Below are positions 8,637 through 16,385 of a stretch of DNA of 44,075 nucleotides, in pieces; positions within the stretch are counted from its first letter, which is position 1; every line of letters begins with the position of its first letter. The notes below the pieces were generated by a model, which saw only the letters and a program-made list of their open reading frames with translations, did no database searches and was not told where the DNA came from. The position numbers and the translations under genes were made by a program. This DNA is from Bacteroidales bacterium M6 (lineage in GTDB: Bacteria; Bacteroidota; Bacteroidia; Bacteroidales; Muribaculaceae), in NCBI GenBank assembly GCA_001689485.1, contig LUJQ01000029.1, positions 19,177 through 63,251 on the forward strand. The letters run 5' to 3'.

Positions 8637-10385
8637 ATGAACGCAACAGAATTCCCCCTGGAACAAATCAAATCACCTGCCGACATAAAGCAATTCGACA
8701 TAGATTCCCTTTATGACCTTGCATCACGCCTGCGTGCCGCACTCACCGCCCGGCTTGCCACAAATGGCGGCCATGTAGGCCCTAACCTCGGCTTCCTGGA
8801 GCCGACCATCGCATTGCACTATGTGTTCGACGCCCCGGCCGACAAACTGGTGTTCGATGTCTCCCACCAAACCTATGCGCATAAAATGCTTACAGGCCGA
8901 ATCGGGGCATTCCTGTCAGCCGCACACTACAACGACGTGACAGGTTACACCAATCCGCGTGAAAGCGAATTCGACGAATTTTCCGTAGGGCATACATCCA
9001 CCTCCGTATCCCTGGCTTCAGGATTGGCCAAAGCCCGCGACCTGCGTGGCGGCAGCGAAAACGTGGTGGCCGTAATCGGCGACGGCTCCCTCAGTGGCGG
9101 GGAAGCATTCGAAGGGTTGGACTATGCCGCCACACTCGGAACAAATTTCATCGTGATAGTCAACGACAACCAGATGAGCATAGCCCCGAACCAGGGCGGC
9201 CTCTATGACAACCTTAAGGAACTGCGTGAAACAAACGGCACAGCCGAATGCAACTATTTCCGCTCGCTCGGATTCAAATACCTGTATGTGGAATATGGCA
9301 ACGACCTCCGCAAACTCATCGAGGCATTCCGTGCCGTGAAAAACAGCACCGTCCCCGTAGTGGTGCACATAAACACCACAAAAGGTCTCGGGCTGCCACC
9401 TGCCGAACGCAACAAGGAAGCATTCCATTACACCGCCCCGTTCAACCCTGAAACCGGCGAACCCCTCTCACCTGCACAATCCGAAAACTACATCGACACA
9501 TTTGCCACACACATGCTCAACCGCATGCGCAACAACCCTCGCATATGCACCCTGACAGCAGGCACACCCGGGGCAATCGGGTTCTACCCCGACCGCCGCG
9601 AGGCAGCAGGCAGTCAGTTCATCGACGTCGGCATTGCCGAAGAGCATGCGGTCGGCATGTCGTCAGGATTGGCCAAGGGCGGATGCCGCCCGGTGTTCGG
9701 CGTATGCTCCACGTTCCTGCAACGCGCTTACGACCAGCTGTCGCAGGACGTGGCCATCAACGGCAACCCGGCAGTATTCGTCACCTTCTATGGCGGCGTA
9801 TGGGGCATGAACGACGAGACCCACCTGGGATTCTTCGACGTTCCCATGATTACCGGCATCCCCGGAATAAAATTCCTGGCGCCGACCAATATGGAGGAAT
9901 ATCTCGCCATGCTCGACTGGGCGATAGAGCAGACCGACACCCCAGTAGTAGTCCGCACCCCCGGCGGGAAAGTGGTTCATGCCACACGCCCCGTAGCAAC
10001 CGACTATTCCGACATCGGCTATGAAATAGTAATCAAAGGGGAAAGGGTGGCGATAATTGCCGCAGGCGATTTTATGCAACTCGGAGAAAAAGCCGTAGCC
10101 ATGATGCGCGACCGTGGCTTGAATCCCACACTTATCAACCCGCGCATACTTTCGCAAATCGACACCGTGACCCTCGATACCCTCCGCGACTATGACACCA
10201 TCATCACCCTCGAGGACAACTGCCTCGACGGCGGCATGGGTCAAAAAATAGCAACCTATCTCGGTTCCGCCCCGGTAAAAGTCCACACGCTCGGACTCCC
10301 GAAAGCCTTCCCCAACCGCTTCAGCGCCTCCGACCTTCTCACCTCCTGCGGCCTGACCCCGGAAGCGATATATGAGAAGTTGTAA
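8637..10385 (+). CDS. DXS-family thiamine-diphosphate enzyme (divergent 1-deoxyxylulose-5-phosphate synthase-like)
   Basis: A 582-residue transketolase-family protein, about 40 residues shorter than typical DXS. The thiamine diphosphate site is intact: GDGSLSGGEAFEGLDYAA followed by NDNQ, and IAEEHA with the catalytic glutamate. GGHVGPNLG and an FH histidine match DXS His49 and His299 (E. coli numbering). However, positions aligning with E. coli Tyr392, Arg420, Asp427 and Arg478 are Cys357, Tyr385, Asn392 and Gly443, and GHQ is SHQ. The two arginines bind the phosphate of glyceraldehyde 3-phosphate in DXS, so a different acceptor is likely. In-frame starts also exist at 8601 (TTG) and 8607 (ATG); 8637 is preferred because a possible -7 covers 8596-8603. 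It ends at a strong terminator, convergent with the GlmU-like gene. Confidence 0.75.
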   Translation: MNATEFPLEQIKSPADIKQFDIDSLYDLASRLRAALTARLATNGGHVGPNLGFLEPTIALHYVFDAPADKLVFDVSHQTYAHKMLTGRIGAFLSAAHYNDVTGYTNPRESEFDEFSVGHTSTSVSLASGLAKARDLRGGSENVVAVIGDGSLSGGEAFEGLDYAATLGTNFIVIVNDNQMSIAPNQGGLYDNLKELRETNGTAECNYFRSLGFKYLYVEYGNDLRKLIEAFRAVKNSTVPVVVHINTTKGLGLPPAERNKEAFHYTAPFNPETGEPLSPAQSENYIDTFATHMLNRMRNNPRICTLTAGTPGAIGFYPDRREAAGSQFIDVGIAEEHAVGMSSGLAKGGCRPVFGVCSTFLQRAYDQLSQDVAINGNPAVFVTFYGGVWGMNDETHLGFFDVPMITGIPGIKFLAPTNMEEYLAMLDWAIEQTDTPVVVRTPGGKVVHATRPVATDYSDIGYEIVIKGERVAIIAAGDFMQLGEKAVAMMRDRGLNPTLINPRILSQIDTVTLDTLRDYDTIITLEDNCLDGGMGQKIATYLGSAPVKVHTLGLPKAFPNRFSASDLLTSCGLTPEAIYEKL

Positions 10386-10413
10386 GTCGTAAGTTGTAAG
10401 TCGTAAGTTATAA
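10382..10413. repeat. Heptanucleotide repeat array, left arm (GTAAGTC/GTAAGTT)
   Basis: Four tandem heptads, alternating GTAAGTC and GTAAGTT, plus an ATAAG remnant begin inside the last codons and stop of the DXS-like gene. They face an inverted array at 10572-10637. A sister pair of arrays lies at 25120-25319. Confidence 0.8.
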
Positions 10414-10416
10414 GCG

Positions 10417-10478
10417 ATAGGCGGGAATACCTGGATTTGCTAACTGCAAATTAAAGGTATGCCCGCCTATATCTTTTT
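10417..10478 (+). terminator. Rho-independent terminator after the DXS-like gene
   Basis: Three stacked stems: ATAGGCGGG/CCCGCCTAT, ATACCT/AGGTAT and ATTTGC/GCAAAT, ending in TCTTTTT at 10472-10478. The long nested stem with a T-run makes this a strong plus-strand terminator. Confidence 0.8.
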
Positions 10479-10571
10479 ATCGGTTTCGAAATGTCAGTGC
10501 ACGCCGTCAGTCAAACGGCCACCAAACTGTCACTCCCAACCATAAATCCAAGCCCTAAGTATTCCGCTTAA

Positions 10572-10637
10572 AACTTATAACTTACGACTTACAACTTATG
10601 ACTTACAACTTATGACTTACAACTTACAACTCATAAC
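10572..10637. repeat. Heptanucleotide repeat array, right arm (inverted)
   Basis: Nine tandem heptads of the forms AACTTAT, AACTTAC and GACTTAC, the reverse complement of the left array. The proximal part pairs with the left arm over about 24 nt. It ends 9 nt before the stop codon of the minus-strand GlmU-like gene. Confidence 0.8.
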
Positions 10638-10646
10638 TTCACCCCC

Positions 10647-11852
10647 CTACTTATAATTCTCCGCAAGCTCCCTGATGGCAAGGAATATGCGGTTATCGAC
10701 CTCGGAAAGGCTGCGACCGCGACGGGCCATCATGCGGTGGGCGGTATCAAAGAATTTCTCCATCGGAAGGTCGTTGAAACCGGTGGCCCCACCCTCGCTG
10801 AACGATGCGATGAAATTGCGCGGGAAACCGGAACCATGGATATTGACCCCGACACCCACCATCGTTGCCGTGTTGAACATAGTGTTGATACCGGCTTTTG
10901 AATGGTCGGCCATAATCAGGCCGCAAAACTGCAACCCCGTGCGGAGGAAACGGTGCGACGGGTAGTTCCAAAGCTTGATTTCCGTATAATCGTTTTTGAG
11001 ATTGGAAGCCACACAACCGGCGCCGAGGTTACACCACTCGCCAATCACGGCATTCCCCAGGAAACCGTCGTGGGCCTTGTTTGAGAATCCGAACATAACC
11101 ACATTGTTAAGCTCGCCTCCGACCTTGCACCAAGGTCCGAGCGACGTGCCGGGATAAATGTGGGTACCCATGTTCACCGTTGAATGCTCACCCAACGCGA
11201 TAGGGCCGCGCAGGCAGCTCCCCTCCATTATCTCCACATGACGGTCAACATAAATAGGGCCGTGCGAGGCATTGAGCACAACCCCCTCCACAATGGCACC
11301 GCTCTCGATAAAAATCTGCTCCGGATCGCCGATTACCGTGTTGCTGCGAGGAATCACCTGCCCCTCGCGCCCGGCGGTCAGCACCTCGAAATCATATTCG
11401 ATCTGTCGCCCGTTGAGAAGGAATATATCATAGACGTTTTTGACAACGTCGATTTTGTCAGCGAACAATTCACCCTCCGGGCAGATGCCGATAACACGCT
11501 GGAAATCTTCCAGCCTCCCCTTCATGGCAATCAGCACACGCTCCCCGCTCCGGGTGTCGCCCACCAGGCATTCCCCCGGTGCAAGCGCGAGCACCTTCTC
11601 CGCCATGCTGCGTGTGGCAATAACATGCGATGCGATGAAGATATTCTCTTCAGCCTCGACCATGGGGAATTTTTCAGAAAGGTAAGCCGGGGTAAAATAT
11701 GAGAACACCCCGTCGATAAACGCCTCCCACTTTTTGCGAAGCGTGGTTATTCCGACCAGGAAATCAGCAACCGGGCGCGTGTACGACAGCGGCAGGAGGT
11801 TATCCCTCACCGCAGGCACGTCGAAAAGGATTATATTGTTCTGTTTCATCAT
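10647..11852 (-). CDS. GlmU-like protein (nucleotidyltransferase-like N-terminus, left-handed beta-helix C-terminus)
   Basis: A 401-residue protein of the Bacteroidota GlmU family. The N-terminus (NIILFDVPAVRDNLLPLSYTRPVADFLVGI) lacks the LAAGxGTRM signature of active sugar-nucleotide pyrophosphorylases. Residues about 180-330 are hexapeptide repeats of a left-handed beta-helix (GAIVEGVVLNASHGPIYVDRHVEI, GEHSTVNMGTHIYPGTSLGPWCKVGGELNN, GEWCNLGAGCVASNLKN). It probably acts in UDP-GlcNAc or surface-sugar metabolism, but the missing signature means uridylyl transfer should not be assumed. Divergent from rfbC with overlapping promoters. Confidence 0.75.
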   Translation of the reverse strand: MMKQNNIILFDVPAVRDNLLPLSYTRPVADFLVGITTLRKKWEAFIDGVFSYFTPAYLSEKFPMVEAEENIFIASHVIATRSMAEKVLALAPGECLVGDTRSGERVLIAMKGRLEDFQRVIGICPEGELFADKIDVVKNVYDIFLLNGRQIEYDFEVLTAGREGQVIPRSNTVIGDPEQIFIESGAIVEGVVLNASHGPIYVDRHVEIMEGSCLRGPIALGEHSTVNMGTHIYPGTSLGPWCKVGGELNNVVMFGFSNKAHDGFLGNAVIGEWCNLGAGCVASNLKNDYTEIKLWNYPSHRFLRTGLQFCGLIMADHSKAGINTMFNTATMVGVGVNIHGSGFPRNFIASFSEGGATGFNDLPMEKFFDTAHRMMARRGRSLSEVDNRIFLAIRELAENYK

Positions 11853-11858
11853 CTCAGT

Positions 11859-11890
11859 TTTTTAGTTGTTGAGCAAAAATAGTAATTTTG
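11859..11890 (+). promoter_or_regulatory. rfbC promoter
   Basis: -7 TAATTTTG at 11883-11890 with a T-rich -33 region (TTTT 11859-11862, spacer 20). Its -7 lies one base from the -7 of the opposing GlmU-like promoter. The rfbC ATG is 24 nt downstream. Confidence 0.6.
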
Positions 11891-11905
11891 CATCATTATA
11901 ACAAT
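11874..11905 (-). promoter_or_regulatory. Promoter of the GlmU-like gene
   Basis: Minus-strand -7 TATTTTTG (11881-11874) with -33-like ATTG (11905-11902) and a 20-nt spacer. It overlaps the rfbC promoter. Confidence 0.55.
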
Positions 11906-11913
11906 TTTAAGAA

Positions 11914-12465
11914 ATGAAATATTTCGAGACTGAAATAAAAGGTGTCTGGATTATTGAGCCACAACGTTTCGGCGACCCACGTGGCTACTTCATGGAAGCG
12001 TTCAAACTCACGGAATTCCGTGCCGCCACAGGCACTGCTACGGAATTCATCCAGGATAACGAATCGGTATCGTCACGCGGCGTGCTCAGGGGATTGCACT
12101 TCCAACGCGGCGAATACGCCCAGGCAAAACTCGTAAGGGTGTCGCGCGGCAAAGTGCTCGACGTGGCGGTCGACCTACGTCCGGGCTCCGAAACCTTCGG
12201 ACGCCACATCGCAGTGGAACTAAGCGATGAAAACGCCCGGCAGCTATTCATCCCGCGCGGGTTCGCCCACGGCTTCCTGGTGTTGAGCGACACCGCACAG
12301 TTCCAATACAAAGTCGATAATGCCTATGCACCACAAAGCGAGGCAACCCTGCGCTTCGACGACCCCGAATTGGGAATAAACTGGCCTGTCGGCCGTGAGA
12401 ACATGCTTCTCTCCCCAAAAGATCTCAAAGGGCTTTCATTGTCCGAGATAAAGACAGAAATATAA
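11914..12465 (+). CDS. rfbC: dTDP-4-dehydrorhamnose 3,5-epimerase
   Basis: A 183-residue cupin epimerase that turns dTDP-4-keto-6-deoxyglucose into the L-rhamnose precursor. It shows the family signature FIQDNESVSSRGVLRGLHFQ with the catalytic histidine (about residue 61), KLVRVSRGKVLDVAVDLR, PRGFAHGFLVLSD and the QYKVDNAYAPQSE segment with the second active-site residues. Length is normal (180-190). rfbA, rfbB and rfbD are not in the window, so the rhamnose set is split. The next gene (DUF4954) starts 54 nt later; a small ATAAGTC/GACTTAT hairpin (12469-12487) lies in between. Confidence 0.92.
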   Translation: MKYFETEIKGVWIIEPQRFGDPRGYFMEAFKLTEFRAATGTATEFIQDNESVSSRGVLRGLHFQRGEYAQAKLVRVSRGKVLDVAVDLRPGSETFGRHIAVELSDENARQLFIPRGFAHGFLVLSDTAQFQYKVDNAYAPQSEATLRFDDPELGINWPVGRENMLLSPKDLKGLSLSEIKTEI

Positions 12466-12519
12466 CAAATAAGTCCGACTGACTTATCTCCCCAGGCTAC
12501 AATTCATTCACTATACACT

Positions 12520-14502
12520 ATGAACTACCGTAAACTTACAACAGAGGAAATCACACAACTTGAGGCGAACGGATGCCGTTGCAACGATTGGAACCGTGTG
12601 GAAGCGGCATCCCCGTTCCGCTGCAACCACTACCGCGACGTCAGCTTTTCAGGCGACATACGTCTGGGAACCACCGAAAACCAGGTGCTGCGCAACGGCA
12701 AAATCCCGATGGATACCGGCATCTATAATGCCGTAATCCACAATTGCACCATCGGCAACGATGTTTTCATAAACCGGGTCGGCAACTATATAGCCGACTA
12801 CGACATAGCCGACAACGTAATGATTGAAAACGTAGGCAGCATAAGCATGTCGGGCGAATCGGCCTTCGGCAACGGGGTAGAGGTCTCGGTGCTTAACGAA
12901 ACCGGAGGAAGGGAAGTGCCTATCTACGACTGCCTGTCGGCCCACATCGCCTACATCATCGCCATGTACCGGCACGACAAACTCCTCATCAGCCGCCTGC
13001 GCGAACTTATCTCCGGCTATGTAGCCTCCAAACGCTCGTCAACAGGCACCATAGCACGCAACGTCACCATAATCAACACAGGCACGGTAACCGACGTATC
13101 AATCGGGGAATATGCCACCATCGAAGGTGCCACCCGCCTTACCAACGGGTCGATAGTTTCCGAGCAGGCCGACCCCGTGTTTGTCGGCCCCAACGTGATG
13201 GCCGAGGATTTCATAATGAGCGCCGGGGCACATGTCAGCGAAGGAGCCGTCCTGGTCCACACCTTCGTCGGGCAGGCAACGTCGCTGACACGGCTTTTCT
13301 CAGCCCACGACTCGCTTTTCTTTGCCAACTGCGCATGCGAAAACGGCGAATCGGCAGCAATCTTTGCAGGCCCCTACACAGTGACAATGCATAAATCAAG
13401 CCTCCTGATAGCCGGAATGTTCTCATTCCTGAATGCAGGCTCAGGCTCCAACCAGAGCAACCACATGTACAAGCTCGGCCCCATCCATCAGGGCGTGGTC
13501 GACCGTGGCTCGAAAACCACGAGCGACAGCTACATCCTGTGGCCAGCACACATCGGGGCATTCTCACTCGTAATGGGACGCCACGTAAGCCATTCCGACA
13601 CCTCACGCCTCCCGTTCTCCTACCTTATCGAAAACGCCGGGAAATCACATCTCGTGCCTGGCGTGAACCTGAAAAGTGTCGGCACCATACGCGATGCCAT
13701 GAAATGGCCGAAACGCGACAAACGCCGCACACCCCGCAAACTCGACTTCATAAACTTCAACCTCCTCAGCCCCTACACAGTGTCGAAAATGCTCGACGGC
13801 ATCACACTCCTCGACGACATCGAAACCACCGCAGGGGCCACCTCCGAGTTCTATTCCTACCAAGGACTAATCATAAAGGCTTCGGCCCTGCGCAAAGGCC
13901 GCGACTATTACCGGCTCGCAATCGACAAATTCATGGGCAACTCAGTGCTGAAACGGCTCGAAGGCCCCGCACTAGCATCCGACGAAGATATACGTCAACG
14001 GCTGGCACCGACCCTCGAAGCCGGTGGCGGCGAATGGCTCGACCTGTCGGGATTGATAGCCCCGAAATCCGAAATCAAAACCCTTTGCGCCGACATAGCT
14101 TCAGGCTCGATCAACTCGCTCGAAACCGTGAACGAACGTCTGCGCCTCATGAGCGAAAATTATTATGACCTTGAATGGACGTGGGTGGTTGAAAACTTCC
14201 GCCGCTGGTGGGGAAAGGAATGCAGCGAACTGACCGCCGCCGACATAGCCCTCATAGCCCGCCGCTGGTGCGACAGCGTGGTGAAACTTGACCGTATGCT
14301 CTACGACGATGCCCGCAAGGAATTCTCGTCGGTGGCACGCATCGGATTCGGGCTCGACGCCTCGTCCGACCGCAACCGGCGCAACGACTTCGAGCATGTA
14401 CGCGGCGATTTCGAACGCGACCCCTTCGTCAAAATGGTTCTCGACCACATCGCTGCCAAAACAGCCCTTCACGACGACCTGATAAGCCGTCTCCCCAAAT
14501 AA
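12520..14502 (+). CDS. DUF4954 family protein with left-handed beta-helix
   Basis: A 660-residue soluble protein matching DUF4954, a Bacteroidales family without assigned function. The N-terminal 400 residues are rich in hexapeptide-like repeats (DVFINRVGNYIADYDIADNVMIENVG, ARNVTIINTGTVTDVSIGEYATIEGA, GPNVMAEDFIMSAGAHVSEGAVL), as in acyl- and nucleotidyl-transferases with a left-handed beta-helix. It contains the conserved LGPIHQGVVDRGSKT and WPAHIGAFSLVMGRH segments. The C-terminal 250 residues look helical. No signal peptide. Its placement after rfbC, and near a second beta-helix protein, hints at sugar-nucleotide or envelope metabolism; that is inference. Confidence 0.8.
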   Translation: MNYRKLTTEEITQLEANGCRCNDWNRVEAASPFRCNHYRDVSFSGDIRLGTTENQVLRNGKIPMDTGIYNAVIHNCTIGNDVFINRVGNYIADYDIADNVMIENVGSISMSGESAFGNGVEVSVLNETGGREVPIYDCLSAHIAYIIAMYRHDKLLISRLRELISGYVASKRSSTGTIARNVTIINTGTVTDVSIGEYATIEGATRLTNGSIVSEQADPVFVGPNVMAEDFIMSAGAHVSEGAVLVHTFVGQATSLTRLFSAHDSLFFANCACENGESAAIFAGPYTVTMHKSSLLIAGMFSFLNAGSGSNQSNHMYKLGPIHQGVVDRGSKTTSDSYILWPAHIGAFSLVMGRHVSHSDTSRLPFSYLIENAGKSHLVPGVNLKSVGTIRDAMKWPKRDKRRTPRKLDFINFNLLSPYTVSKMLDGITLLDDIETTAGATSEFYSYQGLIIKASALRKGRDYYRLAIDKFMGNSVLKRLEGPALASDEDIRQRLAPTLEAGGGEWLDLSGLIAPKSEIKTLCADIASGSINSLETVNERLRLMSENYYDLEWTWVVENFRRWWGKECSELTAADIALIARRWCDSVVKLDRMLYDDARKEFSSVARIGFGLDASSDRNRRNDFEHVRGDFERDPFVKMVLDHIAAKTALHDDLISRLPK

Positions 14503-14510
14503 TGTTTGAA

Positions 14511-14711
14511 AAATTTTTATGCCCCCGTTAAACCTTTCCCTCCGGGTAGCGTCAAAAAGGCATAAAGATAATAAAACAATAGATATACATAGAGCCGCGT
14601 GGCCAACGCTTCAAAACCAGACAACTTCTCTCTGACAACTACACGCGGCATTCAACTATTTTATCACATTACAACCGCCGGGCCCTGGGGTAGAGCCCGG
14701 CGGTTATTTTT
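14511..14711 (+). ncRNA. Candidate structured RNA / small RNA ending in a terminator hairpin
   Basis: About 200 nt without a reading frame, holding two separate 8-bp long-range pairings and ending in an 11-bp GC-rich stem with a T-rich tail. This could be the DUF4954 3' UTR or an independent small RNA. I see no clear promoter in front of it, and it does not match 6S, tmRNA, SRP or RNase P as far as I can tell. Confidence 0.25.
14673..14711 (+). terminator. Terminator hairpin downstream of DUF4954
   Basis: AACCGCCGGGC (14673-14683) pairs perfectly with GCCCGGCGGTT (14695-14705) around an 11-nt loop, followed by ATTTTTC. It lies 170 nt after the DUF4954 stop. Confidence 0.7.
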
Positions 14712-14850
14712 CACCTCACCGTCCTCGAAAAAATAGGATGAAAACGTCAGACCTCGGGATTAATCACCTTAACCAATTTGCACAACATACTTTCAATCAC
14801 GACATTTAATTTACACGAATCTTGCGTTTTTCAAACACATCGATTATATT

Positions 14851-14909
14851 TTATTACTGTCCGCTAAACATTTTTATATCGCTCAAAAATGTTTAGCGGA
14901 CAGTAATAA
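14851..14909. repeat. Perfect 25-bp inverted repeat with 9-nt loop
   Basis: Arms 14851-14875 and 14885-14909 are exact reverse complements; the core is ACTGTCCGCTAAACA. The loop is ATATCGCTC. There is no T-run beyond the stem and no direct repeat flanking it. It is far longer and cleaner than a usual terminator and resembles a solo palindromic element or two fused transposon ends. Confidence 0.85.
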
Positions 14910-14984
14910 TTACCTTTACGATGGCATGGATATTAGATACATAAACAAACCGGGGTCGGATATACAAATACCAACATACAATAG

Positions 14985-15019
14985 GCGGTGTGCCAAAATA
15001 TTGAATTTTGGCACACCGC
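14985..15019 (-). terminator. prfB terminator
   Basis: A 15-bp perfect stem (GCGGTGTGCCAAAAT, 14985-14999, with its complement at 15005-15019) and a 5-nt loop, 57 nt beyond the prfB stop on the minus strand. No long T-run outside the stem, but the AT-rich inner stem gives U residues in the transcript. Confidence 0.65.
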
Positions 15020-15076
15020 TATGATTTTCGCCGGATGGCGAGGGTGCTGTCAGAATGGTTCGGAAACCTACACAAC

Positions 15077-16198
15077 TTATTTGTTTTCCTCATCTGCGGC
15101 GAACTCCATGAGGTAGGCTTTTATAAAGCCGTCGAGGTCGCCGTCCATAACCGCGTTCACATCCGAGGTCTGGAAGCCGGTACGGTGGTCTTTCACACGC
15201 CGGTCGTCGAACACGTAGCTGCGGATTTGCGAACCCCATTCGATTTTCATCTTGCCTGCCTCTACCTTGGCCTGCTCTTCGAGACGGTGGTTCATCTCTT
15301 TCTCATAGAGGATTGAACGCAGGTGGCGCAAGGCATTCTCGCGGTTCTTGGGCTGGTCGCGGGTCTCGGTATTTTCGATGAGGATTTCCTCTTTCTCCCC
15401 GGTGTAGGGATCGGTGTACTGATAGCGCAGACGCACACCCGACTCCACCTTGTTCACATTCTGGCCTCCGGCACCGCCGCTTCGGAATGTGTCCCACGAC
15501 ATCAATGCCGGTTCAACCTTAACCTCTATGGTATCATCGACCAACGGGGTGACGAACACCGAGGCAAAAGAGGTCATACGCTTGCCCTGGGCGTTATAAG
15601 GCGACACGCGCACAAGGCGGTGCACCCCGTTCTCACATTTAAGATACCCGTAGGCAAAATCGCCCTCCACATTGATGATGCACGACTTTATACCGGCCTC
15701 GTCACCTTCCAAAAGGTTGGCGATAGAGGTTTTGTAACCATGCTTCTCGCAATAGCGCAGATACATGCGCATAAGCATCGAAGCCCAGTCCTGGCTCTCG
15801 GTGCCCCCTGCGCCTGAGTTGATTTTCAGCACAACACCCATGTGGTCTTCCTCGCGGCGCAACATATTGCGCAGTTCCAGCGACTCTATCTTCGCCATCG
15901 CATCGGCATAGAGCGCGTCGACCTCGGCCTCCTCAATAAGCTCTTCCTTGAAGAAGTCCCATCCGTTCGAGAGTTCGTCAACAGCCACTTCCACTTCATG
16001 GTAGCCGTTGACCCACGCCTGCAGATCCTTGATTTTCTTCATCTGTGCCTGCGCCTCCTTGGGATGCTCCCAAAAGTCGGGCACATGGGTGCGGAGTTCT
16101 TCCTCCTCAATCTGTATCTTTTTATTATCTACGTCGAGATAGCGTTTCAGCGCCAGCTTGCGTTCGACGGCTTCCTTAAGTTGTTCCTGTGTAATCAC
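15077..16198 (-). CDS. prfB: Peptide chain release factor 2 (no programmed frameshift)
   Basis: A 373-residue class I release factor. The catalytic GGQ is in SGGAGGQNVNKVESG near residue 242. The stop-codon reading tripeptide region reads HRLVRVSPYNAQGKRMTSF, that is SPY instead of the SPF of E. coli RF2; this is still the RF2 type rather than the PxT of RF1. In many bacteria prfB is interrupted by an in-frame UGA after about codon 25; here the equivalent stretch KRYLDVD is coded CGC TAT CTC GAC without a stop, so the protein is read straight through. A -7-like TAATTTTG lies 68 nt upstream on the minus strand. Confidence 0.95.
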   Translation of the reverse strand: MITQEQLKEAVERKLALKRYLDVDNKKIQIEEEELRTHVPDFWEHPKEAQAQMKKIKDLQAWVNGYHEVEVAVDELSNGWDFFKEELIEEAEVDALYADAMAKIESLELRNMLRREEDHMGVVLKINSGAGGTESQDWASMLMRMYLRYCEKHGYKTSIANLLEGDEAGIKSCIINVEGDFAYGYLKCENGVHRLVRVSPYNAQGKRMTSFASVFVTPLVDDTIEVKVEPALMSWDTFRSGGAGGQNVNKVESGVRLRYQYTDPYTGEKEEILIENTETRDQPKNRENALRHLRSILYEKEMNHRLEEQAKVEAGKMKIEWGSQIRSYVFDDRRVKDHRTGFQTSDVNAVMDGDLDGFIKAYLMEFAADEENK

Positions 16199-16265
16199 CG
16201 CAAAAACAGTTGTTGATGTTTCGTTGTTATGTATCCATGCCTATGCCGCAGGGCATAAGCGTTTG

Positions 16266-16273
16266 CAAAATTA
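16266..16273 (-). promoter_or_regulatory. prfB -7 element
   Basis: TAATTTTG on the minus strand, 68 nt before the prfB ATG. The -33 partner is weak: ATTG at 16299-16296 with a 22-nt spacer. Confidence 0.5.
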
Positions 16274-16315
16274 CGCATTCTTTTCCAAATGCCCGCAATA
16301 AAAGCCCGTTAGGAG

Positions 16316-16347
16316 TTTGCACATTACAAAATTTATACGTAATTTTG
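16316..16347 (+). promoter_or_regulatory. greA promoter
   Basis: Exact consensus: TTTG (16316-16319), 20-nt spacer, TAATTTTG (16340-16347). It implies a leader of about 150 nt before greA. Confidence 0.75.
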
Positions 16348-16385
16348 CCTCAACAATAGTGACAATACAGGTATAATTTTAGGGT

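Larger units (their letters stand above)
14503..15076. other. 574-nt non-coding region rich in hairpins
   Basis: No plausible coding frame. It contains, in order: a TTTATGCC/GGCATAAA pair (14516-14523 with 14559-14566), a GCCGCGTG/CACGCGGC pair (14594-14601 with 14642-14649), an 11-bp terminator-like hairpin (14673-14705), a perfect 25-bp inverted repeat (14851-14909) and the prfB terminator (14985-15019). About 140 nt between 14711 and 14850 shows nothing I can interpret. Confidence 0.8.

Noticed and set aside
8637..10385. Simple annotation as canonical 1-deoxyxylulose-5-phosphate synthase (dxs)
   Set aside because: Key substrate-binding residues are substituted, so the family is kept but the exact activity is not claimed.
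10382..10637. Heptad arrays as a CRISPR
   Set aside because: Units are 7 nt in direct tandem without unique spacers, and no cas gene is near.
14851..14909. An intact insertion sequence
   Set aside because: No transposase frame and no target-site duplication; only the inverted repeat is seen.
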